DNA of 64,000 nt from Isoetes taiwanensis (taxonomy: Eukaryota; Streptophyta; Lycopodiopsida; Isoetales; Isoetaceae), in the NCBI GenBank assembly GCA_021234155.1, contig JAJEKV010000075.1, forward strand, positions 1,862,001 to 1,926,000. The letters are read 5' to 3'. Below are positions 54,295 to 64,000 of this stretch, one piece after another (the stretch's first letter is position 1; each line of letters opens with the position of its first letter). A program made the position numbers and the translations under genes. The notes under the pieces are model-generated. The model was not told where the DNA came from, made no database searches, and saw only the letters and a program-made list of their open reading frames with translations.

Positions 54295-56350
54295 CTTATT
54301 GATCTCTAGTGTCAAAGGGGATGTTAGGGACGAATTGGTTTCAGGCTTGCTACCTAGTGAAACCATGTGACATGATCATGTGTAGTCATTAAGTTTTGTG
54401 ATTGTCTATTTCTATTTCTCTTTCACTATGAACCTCTCAATAAAGTATTTGAATCAACATGTGATATTAAATAATTCAAGATGTCAAATAATGTGCCGGT
54501 ACAGAAGACCTATTTTGATCTAATTTTCTAACATCGCCCTTTGTTTACAGAGCATATTATTAGTTGGAGAAAGACTAGCTCAAAGCAAGTCCTTGCCCAT
54601 TATATTTGAAGTGGCCATATAGAAGTGTGCCATATACATGCTATCTTCTATACCCCAAATACAAACTCCATGCGCCTCATTTTTTTTTTGGTAGGGACAT
54701 CTAGGGTTTTATTCTCACATTTGTCATCAGAGTGCAGTTCACATTTTGTGTAGGTCTAATATGGTTGCTTTGTTTGGATTATCTGCGTTCTATTATTTTC
54801 ATTCTCATACTAGATGACCACATGAAATACTGATTCAAAAAAAAAAAAAAACGTTAACGGCTCTTGCATTTTGTTAAAGTTATGTGCTCAAGTCTTGCTT
54901 AGGCTTAGTTGTAGGCCAGATTATACAAATTGTCCCCGTGAATAGTGGCTCTTATGTGATTAAGCTAGTGGGATATGTTTATGCATTGCAGTAGGTAAAG
55001 TAGGCATCACATGGTAAGCTAAAGCATCTTGCTAAAATCGTCCATTAGAGCATAGATATGTGTAGCACAGGGTTGGTTTTAGGGCCTAATGGTTTTGTCT
55101 AGTGGCTAGGTTGGTGTAATATGGTCTATTAAGTAATGTTAGTATGCTTTAAGGCTAGATTGTACTTGCTAGTTTATAAGCATAGGTCTTAGGGTAGTGC
55201 TAGGTATTTGGTTCCTGTAATTGGGTCGCGTGCTTTACTAGAGGGTTTCTAGTGTTCCATATTCTTGGCAGATTTAAAAAGAGGTACAACTAGTACATAA
55301 GTCTTTTTTGTGAATCTTTTGTTTATGAAAAGGGATTGAAGACTTAGTTTATTAAGGTGGTTAGTGCTGAGTTTGAAATCAGCAATTGATTTTTGCATAG
55401 GTTATGTTGCTAGTTTTCTTGCTCACCATGTTTGTTTTGATGTGCTAGTAGAGGAGCATGCGAGGTTGAGTGTTTCGCTGATGGGTAAATTAGGAGATGC
55501 AGGTCTGATATCCGCTCTAGGAGGGGATTAGATTGAAGGATTGCAGAGGTCACTTGGAGGTCAGGTTGTAGGTGGTCGTTAGGAAGTTGCTTTGAAATGT
55601 TAATTGCTGATGAAGCTGGTAAACTTTCACAATGTTTGCTGCATTTTAATGGATTGCATGCATATGCTGCTAAAGCTTTTGTCAGTGTTCGCTATTGCAA
55701 GTGGAGTGAGATGGAGTACATAGCACATGTTTTATATGTTTCTCGAAAATGGAACTTTTTGATATGCTTTGTGGCAATGGGTTGTCATATTGGTTAAGGT
55801 GCAACCAGATCTTATAAGTAGATGTTGGTGGGGCAATAGTTTGAATAGTTTGAGGAATGTAGGTGAAATGGTCATGTTACTATCTGCTAGGCTCCGAATA
55901 AAAGCTAACCAGCTATGTTGCATATTACTTCAATTTGGTCTGAAAGGATGTCATCTTTACACTGAGTTATCTATCTGAGTTTGAATAGGTGAAACAAATG
56001 GTTTCATGCTAAAAATTTGGTTGCCCGATGTAATATGCACTGGAGTCCTTGGGAGTTGTTTGTATGGTAGTTTTAAGTGCATGCATGTTGTGATTGCTTA
56101 GCTGATGCTCTGTGTTTTTCCTTTTCGTTTAGGATAAGTTTGTCATTGCTTTTTAGATGAAGTTTAATTCTAAAGGGTGGTGCGTTGTATATATTAGGGG
56201 AATTACTATTTTAAAAGCCCTATAAAATATTGCTTCTACACCCCATACAAAAATAGTGGAAAGGGCAACTCACAATGCGTTAGCACCTATTTTTTATTTT
56301 ATTTGCTTTGCTCATTAGGATTGTCATGGCGATCTGCTTATCCTAATTTT
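54295..56350. other. AT-rich intergenic, no gene seen
   Basis: Contains an A14 run at about 54837 and many TAG/TTAG-rich lines. No open frame above about 70 codons looks coding, and no RNA gene was recognised. Confidence 0.4.
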
Positions 56351-56361
56351 TTATAATATAG

Positions 56362-56742
56362 GAATTCCATGAAGTCGCCACCATCACTTCGAAGGTTAAA
56401 GATCTGAAAGATGAGGAGTAATGGATCTTTATGCCTGATGCTACATGGTCTAAGGTTTTGTCAGTGGCGAGTAAGTGAATAAAGAAGGAATTGGGCGATG
56501 ATCAAGATAATGCCTCTGACAAACCGATAAAGGAAAATTTTAACAAGGCATTTCTTCGAACTCTAAGAAGCATGTCTGACGCTGAAACGAAACTTCTAAT
56601 TAATAAGATTCTTGCTGGCACATCTTACTTGCAAACAAATCCAGAATACGCTGCTTGTTTCGACTATAAACAATGGGCATCGGGCATAAGGACACTCATT
56701 CTAATGAAGAGAGAGATCTCCATCATGTGGACCATAACATAG
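56362..56742 (+). pseudogene. Broken exon-like fragment, family unknown
   Basis: A plausible acceptor (TTATAATATAG) at 56361 opens a plus-strand frame, EFHEVATITSKVKDLKDEE, stop, WIFMPDATWSKVLSVASK, stop, then an open run with FNKAFLRTLRSMSDAETKLL and NPEYAACFDYKQWASGIRTL. Two in-frame stops in an otherwise protein-like sequence suggest a decayed exon. I do not recognise the family. Confidence 0.4.
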
Positions 56743-57224
56743 AAGTGCAGTCCTCCAACTTCCAGGACGTATTGTTGAGATATCTAGAGTTCACAAAGGA
56801 GCATCTTGCAGGCTAATATGAAAGGCCTAGAAGAACTACTTTTTTTAGGAGGAAGGAGTGGCTTAGTCACAACTTCAAGGTCAGAGAGGCTGTTTCAAAC
56901 AAAGGCATAGTCGTATTGTTCCAAAGATTCGTCTTCAAAAATAATCAAACAGGCAAACCTGCATGCAATAAAAGATTATATATAAAGCTTAAGCTAAGCA
57001 ATCTTCTTCCCCTACTTAAGCATACATTTAACGAAAGAACTCACCTTGTTTTCTACAAAAAGGTACTGCTGCAAAAACTTATGGATATTGAAATATACCA
57101 TTTAGGAAGAACCATGAGTTTGCAATGCACCATTCACTATTTGTACCATTCACCATCTAAACGCCTAAAAGGAGCATCAAAATCATTCAAAATGGATGGA
57201 AGTAAAGAAAATGTCGTCGATTAA

Positions 57225-57760
57225 AAACGTGGCAAATCGGCATTCTTAACTCAAGACGAGCATGCATGCATTGCATGCGTTTTGGGCCGTTCATCAATCC
57301 GGCGTTTGCTACTTATTGCGAGTTCTTCATCGGCGTTTCATGGCGCTTCCTCTTCTCTCAGCAGTACCTTATTCTCTTTGATTTATTTCGGGGGAGGGAG
57401 GGGCTTCTTCACCTTTGGTTTGGCCAATTTGGCGTTGCTTTCTAACAAATCCTTTCCGCCTTTAGCCTTCATCCTGTGACCTTAGTCCTCGATCCTAGTT
57501 TGTTAAGGAAGTCCTTTGGTATTCGGGCTTTGTTGGTTTCATGCGAAATGCGTGCAAGAATGTCGTCGATTCGCGTAGCGAATCGGCATTCTTGGCTCAA
57601 GACGAGCATGCATGCATTGGCCCATGCATGCATGCATCGCGTTTTGGGCGTTCATCCGGGTTGGGCGTTTGCTACTTATTGCGGGAGTTCTTCATCGGCG
57701 TTTCATCGGGCTTCCTCTTCTCTCGGCCGATTACCTTATTCTCTTTGAACCCACCCTCCC
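57225..57760. repeat. Direct repeat with CATGCATG motifs
   Basis: 57225-57395 and 57570-57750 share AATCGGCATTCTT, CTCAAGACGAGCATGCATGC, GGCGTTTGCTACTTATTGCG, GTTCTTCATCGGCGTTTCAT and ACCTTATTCTCTTTGA. The second copy has an expanded CATGCATG palindrome at 57606-57638 and a hairpin GAATGTCGTCGATTCGC/GCGAATCGGCATTC at 57557-57592. Confidence 0.7.
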
Positions 57761-57988
57761 CTTCTTTGTTTATTATATTTTGTACAAGTTACGTTTTATC
57801 ATATTTTTTTTCCACCCGATTGGGTGATGCTTTTTTCCACCCAAACTACAATGCTATTCTTTGGTATGTTTCGTTTGTTGTTGGTGATGTGCAGGTACAG
57901 GGTTGGCGGCGCCATCCGTTTTGACTTCTCCATGCGCGGGTTTTGGGAAGCGATTCTATGCCTTTCACGTTTGTCTAAGCCCCTTGCG

Positions 57989-58055
57989 AGAAGGCTTATC
58001 ACTAGGGTTTTCCCGAAAACCCGAAAAGGGTAGGTTTTAATCCCGTGATAAGCTT
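57989..58055. repeat. Inverted repeat GCTTATCAC...GTGATAAGC
   Basis: The outer arms GCTTATCAC and GTGATAAGC are perfect. The interior continues TAGGGTTTTCCCG and CCCGAAAAGGGTAGG with partial pairing. It could fold as an RNA hairpin. Confidence 0.55.
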
Positions 58056-58518
58056 TCGGCCGAGTACATCAACCACTCATCTATTAGCATTGTATTTGTT
58101 TTGGGGTCCAAATGATATAATTGGATTTTCCCTTTATTTTTAGGTGGGTAGTTACTATTGGCGTGTGTCCGGCTATCCATTGGCCCACCATTGTAGAAAA
58201 TCTGAGATGAATGAGAAGCCTATCTATGGGCTAAACTTTGTTGGTTTCATGCAGTCGCATGAAGCAGAATGAGTATTTAAGGGCGAGAGTATTCGCCATT
58301 GTAAGGGCCTAGATGCTTTACACTGAGAAGTTGCCATGTCAACAATCCGATGCTCTACAAATGAGATCAAGCCTTATCGGACTCTTTAGTATAAAGGGAG
58401 AATCCTTGTTTTTGAATATCATTGTTGGTGCGTGCGGTGATAACTAGTTATCGATCTTTGGAGGAGTATTGATAACAAATCAAGTACTATTCCACCCATA
58501 TAAGGCCGATAAGGTGTT

Positions 58519-58703
58519 TATCGATCTTAAGCCTCGATTAGGTAACAAAATGTGTGGCCTCGATTGAGCGTCCTCAACCTTTGATACTTGGCACGTAAAG
58601 CCGGCCTTGGCCCTAGAGGGGCCTACCTACGTGCCAAATATCTGGCCTTGGATGTACATCCTCGATCACACATTTTTTGTTATCGGCTTCGGCTAGATCG
58701 ATA
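58519..58703. repeat. Long hairpin F (foldback, ~79-nt arms)
   Basis: The arms 58519-58597 and 58628-58703 pair along their length: TATCGATCT with AGATCGATA at the base, TAACAAAATGTGTG with CACACATTTTTTGTTA in the middle, TTGGCACGTA with TACGTGCCAA at the top. The loop also folds (GGCCTTGGCCC/AGAGGGGCC). It has the size and imperfect pairing of a plant MIRNA precursor. Confidence 0.65.
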
Positions 58704-58709
58704 CCCCTA

Positions 58710-60725
58710 AAGAATAACCGAAATATGGAGGGAAAACATGAAAAGCAAATCATTCTATGGTTTGACATAAAAATTCCATCCAAACTACAATGGAAAACTA
58801 TGCGGATAAGTTGGGTTGGAGTTAAAATGCAAAGCCCATTGATGGCGGATCATCTCCAACTATATGATACATTGTAACCATCAATGATTCCTCTCTTGCC
58901 ATCGCCAAGAATAGGGTTAACCGTCTGAGAAACATGGTATGCTAATCAGATCTTGAGTATGGACTCACACAAATGCCATGACTGTGCCAATATAAGGAGT
59001 CTACTTGCACCATATGGTCAATGGTTTGCTACAAAAATGGGCCGCACCATTGGCAGAGACTCCACCTTAACCATTGGCAGTTAATGATTGTCCTCCATTA
59101 GCAGATGTCATCGCTAATTTACACTACTTTTTTAGCATGTAAGTTGCATAGTTAGAAAGAACATAGGGAAGGATATACGAACAATCTTTTTTTGCAGTTA
59201 AGTTTCATGCTTGCTTTGTATCGATATTTTAGTCTATGAATGGGACTTATTTTAGTCTCTTTGTTTAAATCATAGAATCAAAATTTTGTCTCTGATGTCT
59301 AAAGCTCCGTTATAATCTCAAACTTAATTTCGGTCTTTCCTTAACCAGATCCACCAGAAGTCTATTTCTAGAAGTCTGTGCATACATTTGTTAGCAATGA
59401 GCTTGTCTCATTGGTTAATTTCTCTTTAGTCCTTTGTCACAGAAATGGAAACCTTGGTTCAACAACTATAGTCAGTGGGGTCAATTGTCGGATCTCGATC
59501 AAAATTGTTCACAGATTTTCATGAGATTTTCATGTTTGTTCCTTTGTGTCAAGATGAGCAAAAATTTTAGGTCCGATGAACAAGAGCAAAAAAAATACAT
59601 ATTCTATTCAGGACAACATTCCATGCAACGAGTCTTCTTGTGAGCCTAGGGAAGATGAAGAAGGAACATGGGTATATAAGAAAATGATGTCTTATATCCT
59701 TCATAGATTGACTTTAGCTTTGTATATGTAGTCAAAATGAAAACAATCAGACAATGGCTCAATCAACAAATGTAATCTAAGGTCGATCATCTCATTAACA
59801 TATTGGATACGTGTATATTGGATACGTGTATACAAATGTTCCTTTGATGAAATCAAGAATGTTCTCAATTACACCTTAGGATTCAATGGTAGGCTATTTA
59901 AACATGTATACAAAATATGGTTGTTTACAGGATGCAACTATAGTGTTTTACAAGATGCATTAGCAGTGTTAGTTTTCTAGATTCAACATTAATTCATTAT
60001 AACAAGAAATTTTTATAAGTTTGGAAATTTCGAGCTAAGCTTGATTGCCTAAGCAAAAGTATATTTCCCTCCAAAGTTAGCTTCGTTAGTGATCAACTCC
60101 TATAATCAGGTTCCTACACTATTTGAGATCATCATGGTTGAAGGCTTTGTGAGTTCTCATTAGCTCCAGATATGGCTATCCAAGGCATCATGTATCTGGC
60201 TAGAGACGACTTCAAGGTGGGTATGTCATTTAGGCTGGTCTGTGGCTGTGGCTGAATGGGTTGATGTTGTTGGTAAGAAGTTTCCTTCATTCACTTGTAT
60301 GCCCCCGTTTTTTTTTTGGGCATATTAACCAATATTATAGGGAGGGTGAAGGGTTGGTTGCTTGATGTAAAATCATTCTCACCCCGATCCTTAATTGATG
60401 CTACTGTACTACCTTATGTATGGTGTATGTACCAATTATTCTATATCTCTATTTTCAAGTATTATAAGTCTTGACGATTGGTTCTTTTCTATTCGTTCTA
60501 GACCTTCGCATTTGTTTTTAGTTTTTGAATTTGGCATAGCATTGTCTTACGTGGCATGTTAAAATGATCCGATCTTATGGTCGAGATTCGTGATAAGAAG
60601 AATAGAATAGATGAAGATTTTCTACTTTTTAAGTTGTAAGTGAAAAAGGGATGAGCGACATTTAAGAAACGCAAAATACTAGACAAGATTTAAGTGGCTA
60701 CGGCATCAAAGCTTGTTATCCAAAT
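58710..60725. other. Intergenic upstream of the zinc-finger gene
   Basis: No gene, repeat or RNA recognised. A promoter for the gene starting near 60730 should lie at the right end, but no convincing TATA box was chosen. Confidence 0.4.
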
Positions 60726-60729
60726 AACC

Positions 60730-62121
60730 ATGTCTTTACCAGGATGCTCACTTCATCATCCCACATGTAACGCTGCGTCTGATACAATCCTGTTACGCAA
60801 TTCCAAATCTAGAGTTTTTCAGACTAGAGTTTCTCGGACTAATGTAAGTTATGGATTGATGCCCAGGCTTGCAATGTCTAACTAACTTTGTCTTTCAGTG
60901 GCAGACAGTTGCGATAAATTCTAAAACGGAGCTGACTCCATTTTTTCAGGCACCAACAGGTATTCTAACGGCTCACATCTGCTGGAGAGTCCAAAATATC
61001 ACCCATAACAAATTGAGCTTGAACTATTTGCTTGGAGAAAGTCGTTGGCTTTATCATATATCTTCTAAATGAAAACGATTATTTTATGATTCTTGTACTT
61101 GTTTCACTTGTTCATAACGGATGCATCCATCCTGTAAAAATTAGCTCTGTTAAGAAAATCATTGTTTTAATAGGGAACTCATAAAACAAGCCCAGTCAAT
61201 ATTTAGGTGACCTGGATATATATTGTGATTTCAGAATGTATCGTGGGTTCTAGTGGTGTGGCTGATCACAAGAGTAGGTGCCGTCTTACTACCAATGCGC
61301 TTCCACCTAGTGTCTCAGCTGCTGTTGCAATTTCTACAATAGGAGCTGCAGTTATTGCCTTGACAAGGTTGAATAGAACAGCTGGCAAACAGAAGGTAAG
61401 TATAATTGTGAACTTCTGGATTGCTCTCAGTGACAACAAATTCAAAAATAATTTGACGGCATTCTTTATTTGTTTAGGCAGAATGCTTATCATGTCAGGG
61501 TAGTGGATTGTGCCCTACATGTAAGGGTGAAGGATATGTTCTAAAAGACTTGTCCGCGGAAGCTATATTGAAGGCAAGGGCCAATGCAAGGGATGCTGCA
61601 ACCCGTAATACAGCTGGGTATTCCCTTTCCCAATATAAAGGTTAAGTAGAGTAATTAATTAGTAACCGAACAAGGTCATATAAAAACCAATTTATCCTGC
61701 AATGGCTTTTGCTAAAATGGATGAGTATGATAAAGTCCAAAGGCGTAACGTTTAGAGAAGACAAATTTAAATTGGATAAAATGTCATCCATCCATGCTCC
61801 CATAGAATTTAAAGTTTTCAATTTATTGTTGTGTGGTCCTTTGGGTGCAGACGAAATGGTGAATTACAAATTCAGTTTAAAGACAGCACTTGGCTATGTT
61901 GACTAGTGTTGAGCTAAATACAAATCCCCTGGGTGATTAAATCAGAAAGGGGAAAACGTATTTTATTTTCTGTTCTTTGACAAGTAGAAATCCTCACTTC
62001 CCACTTATGGTCTTTAACCTTGGCTATCTTGCATAGGTTGCCCAAAAAGTGGAATTATTGCTACACTTGTTCAGGTTCCAGAGGATGTCGTGAATGTGAA
62101 GGTCGCGGTTGGATGTCTTGA
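60730..62121 (+). CDS. DnaJ-like cysteine-rich zinc-finger protein, five exons, plastid-type
   Basis: Exons 60730-60843, 60899-60959, 61235-61395, 61478-61617 and 62037-62121 join in frame through GT-AG introns to give 186 codons ending TGA. The N-terminus is Ser/Thr/Arg-rich and lacks acidic runs, as in a chloroplast transit peptide. A hydrophobic segment (VSAAVAISTIGAAVIALTRL) precedes two CxxC pairs, CLSCQGSGLCPTCKGEG and CYTCSGSRGCRECEGRG, the DnaJ-type zinc-finger spacing seen in BSD2/ORANGE-like plastid chaperones. No J domain is present. A role in plastid protein folding or assembly is inference. The intron 4 donor is taken at 61618 (GGTATT) because it alone keeps the RNTAGLPKKW frame. 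The start ATG at 60730 is the first in the exon; an upstream non-coding exon is possible. Confidence 0.75.
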
Positions 62122-62129
62122 ACGCTACA

Positions 62130-62510
62130 ATTGGTCATGTAATATGTTATTTGATTGGAAATGTGGAAAAATCTGAGGCATGTTTTTTGTCCAAGTATGG
62201 AGGAGAGTATATTTTATCTGGTTTCTCAGTTTAAACCAAGACTGCAGAACTATAAGCAGCTATAAGAATTATCCATTCAATTCATGTTAACGGAGGCGTC
62301 TTACTGCTAATAGAATCAAGTTTCATGTCTTTCTCATTGTCAATATGACAAAACCATCTTGTTAACATAAGGTTAAGTTCATTGCCTTTTAGTAGTTGGC
62401 AAGATCGTGTTAAGTATGAGAAGTTCACAATTAAGCACCCAGTATGAATGGACGTACTATTGTAAGAATATAAAAGTATAGAGAGCAAAGAAGAAGGTGG
62501 CTGGCAAAGT
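62130..62510. other. Spacer between zinc-finger and PPR genes
   Basis: AT-rich; probably the 3' UTR of the first gene and the promoter of the next, as both lie on plus. No polyadenylation signal was singled out. Confidence 0.4.
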
Positions 62511-62513
62511 TGT

Positions 62514-64000
62514 ATGGATCTCATTGTCTATGAGGATGCTCTACAACAGTCAATAATTACAGAAAGCTGCATGGATATGGCAGTAAATTCATTGGTTTCG
62601 CCCACAGGGAGACAAGGGAGAAGTCTCAGGGAACCATGGCTTCAGTGCCTCCCAGTCTCAGGTATGTTAGTTCTAGTTGATTGTTTGGAACAGATGTTTT
62701 CCTGAAGATATAAACCAAACCTTGTCTTTTTTGGTTTCAACTTAGGCTTCAAAAAGGAGGATGTTCTGATTAAAAAGCACCGCTGTTCTACCCAGTTCAA
62801 TAATGTTGTTGAATTTTGTGATAAGAAAAAGCTGAATGAGGACATGATTCTATCTGAGTGTAAGTGGGCTCATGCTAAGATCATCGGAAGCAGTATTGAA
62901 AGAAGCACTTATATTGGAAATCTTCTGGTTAGAAATTATGCTAACTGTGGTGCTTTGAAGGAGGCACAGACTGTGTTTGACAAAATTCTGCAGAAAAATA
63001 TTTTTTCCTGGACTGCTATAATTGCAGCATATGTGCAAAGGTTCCAGATAAGTAAGGTATTTGAACTCTACTTTGAAATGGTGCAACGGGGCATAAACCC
63101 AGATAAGGTGATCTTTATTGTGATTTTGCAAGCATGTACCCTGTTAGCTGAAACTAAGTTAATCCATTCATGCATTCTGGAGCGCAAATATGCTGGGGAA
63201 ACTTTCGTGGCGTCTGCCCTTATTAATGTCTATGGAAGGTGTGGAAGTTTGGAGAATGTCAATCTTTTGTTTGACAGAATGTATGAAAGGGACTTGATGG
63301 CTTGGGTCACTGTAATGCAAGCACACACTGAACAAGGGTATGATAAGGAGGCATTGAAGCTTTTTCATCTGTTGCACTCCAATAATACCAAATTAAATGT
63401 TGTCAGCTTCACTGTTATTTTGGATGCTTGCATAAACCTTACCCATTTGGCGCAAGGTAAATTCATTCATGCGAAAACCATGATTCCAGATTTTTGTGGA
63501 GATGATTTCCTGATCACATCACTAGTACATTTGTATGGTAAGTGCCAGAGTGTGGATAACGCATGTCTAGCATTTTGTAAACTTCATCATCCAAGTTTGA
63601 TGTCACAGAATGCAATGATTTCAGTCTATTCAAAGAATGGATATGGAAAGAAGGCTTTAGAATTATTTCAGGAGGTGTGGAAAAAAGACCAGGAACCAGA
63701 TGCAGCCAGTTTTATAGGCACTTTGGGGTGTTGCAAAGAAGCAGCAGCATTAGGGGCAGCCAAATTCATTCATGCCTGTACTGAATCTAGCATTTGGGCG
63801 TCAGACATTTCTGTACAGAATGCATTGATTGACATGTATGACAAGTGTGGCAGTTTGGAGGATGCTGTTATTGTATTTGATAACATGAATGTCCGCGATC
63901 TAGTATCATGGAATACTATAATTTCAGCACATACATGGAATTGTGGTGGGAGGGAGGCCCTTCTTCTATTCTGGCAAAGGCAAGTAGAAGACGCAGAATG
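62514..64000 (+). CDS. PLS-class PPR protein, two exons, runs off the window
   Basis: Exon 1 runs from ATG 62514 to 62661 (donor GTATGT); exon 2 opens at 62746 after acceptor TTTCAACTTAG and stays open to 64000, about 418 codons. The joined frame passes LQCLPVSGFKKEDVL. Repeats with PLS-class hallmarks follow: YIGNLLVRNYANCGALKEAQ, FSWTAIIAAYVQ, ALINVYGRCGSLENVNLLF, NAMISVYSKNGYGKKALELF, ALIDMYDKCGSLEDAVIVF and LVSWNTIISAHT. Such proteins act in mitochondria or plastids in RNA editing, splicing or stability. The C-terminus (E, DYW) is beyond the edge. The N-terminal start is uncertain: an upstream ATG or exon is possible. No stop interrupts exon 2, unlike the PPR at 6739-7820. Confidence 0.8.

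Overview
The window is nuclear DNA from a land plant with a large, repeat-rich genome. The evidence is spliceosomal introns (GT-AG exons in the genes at 60730-62121 and 62514-64000), two PLS-class pentatricopeptide repeat (PPR) genes, a plant osmosensor-type histidine kinase relic, a plastid DnaJ-like zinc-finger gene, and nested Ty3/gypsy, Ty1/copia, LINE and Helitron elements. A seed-free vascular plant such as a fern fits the PPR style and repeat load, but that is inference; no rRNA, tRNA or species marker was found.

1-2.2 kb is a dense array of at least nine long, nearly self-complementary hairpins, most of them in two direct-repeat units whose stems differ but stay paired. 2.3-3.5 kb (minus) carries a 406-codon ORF with a coiled coil and a RING-H2-like finger. 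5.0-7.8 kb (minus) holds degenerate exons of an AHK1-like hybrid histidine kinase abutting a PPR exon. 8.9-10.6 kb (minus) is a kinase-like gene broken by one in-frame TGA and one frameshift. 11-18.2 kb is non-coding, with palindrome clusters, another long hairpin, a 5'-truncated LINE, tandem repeats, and a probable non-autonomous DNA transposon with TAACGG/CCGTTA motif arrays at both ends.

18.9-22.0 kb contains a CTD-phosphatase-like (HAD/FCP1-type) gene, a segmental duplicate of it, and a third partial copy in inverse orientation that turns the duplicate into a foldback able to make hairpin RNA. A minus-strand copia element (22.0-25.4 kb) sits at the end of that duplication and is cut by a Helitron 3' terminus; a second terminus follows 1 kb away.

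30.0-43.8 kb is an old gypsy element (+) split by an 11-kb Athila/Tat-like gypsy element with both LTRs (31558-42626). A second, truncated relative lies on the minus strand (about 44.2-53.5 kb). Both relatives have tRNA-Asp-like primer binding sites and share a non-canonical ORF downstream of integrase. The split host element has an RNase H domain encoded between protease and reverse transcriptase, an unusual order.

53.5-60.7 kb is mostly AT-rich spacer with direct repeats, a broken unknown exon and another long hairpin (58519-58703). The right edge holds the best-preserved genes, both on plus: a five-exon plastid-type DnaJ-like zinc-finger gene (60730-62121) and a two-exon PPR gene running off the window (62514-64000).
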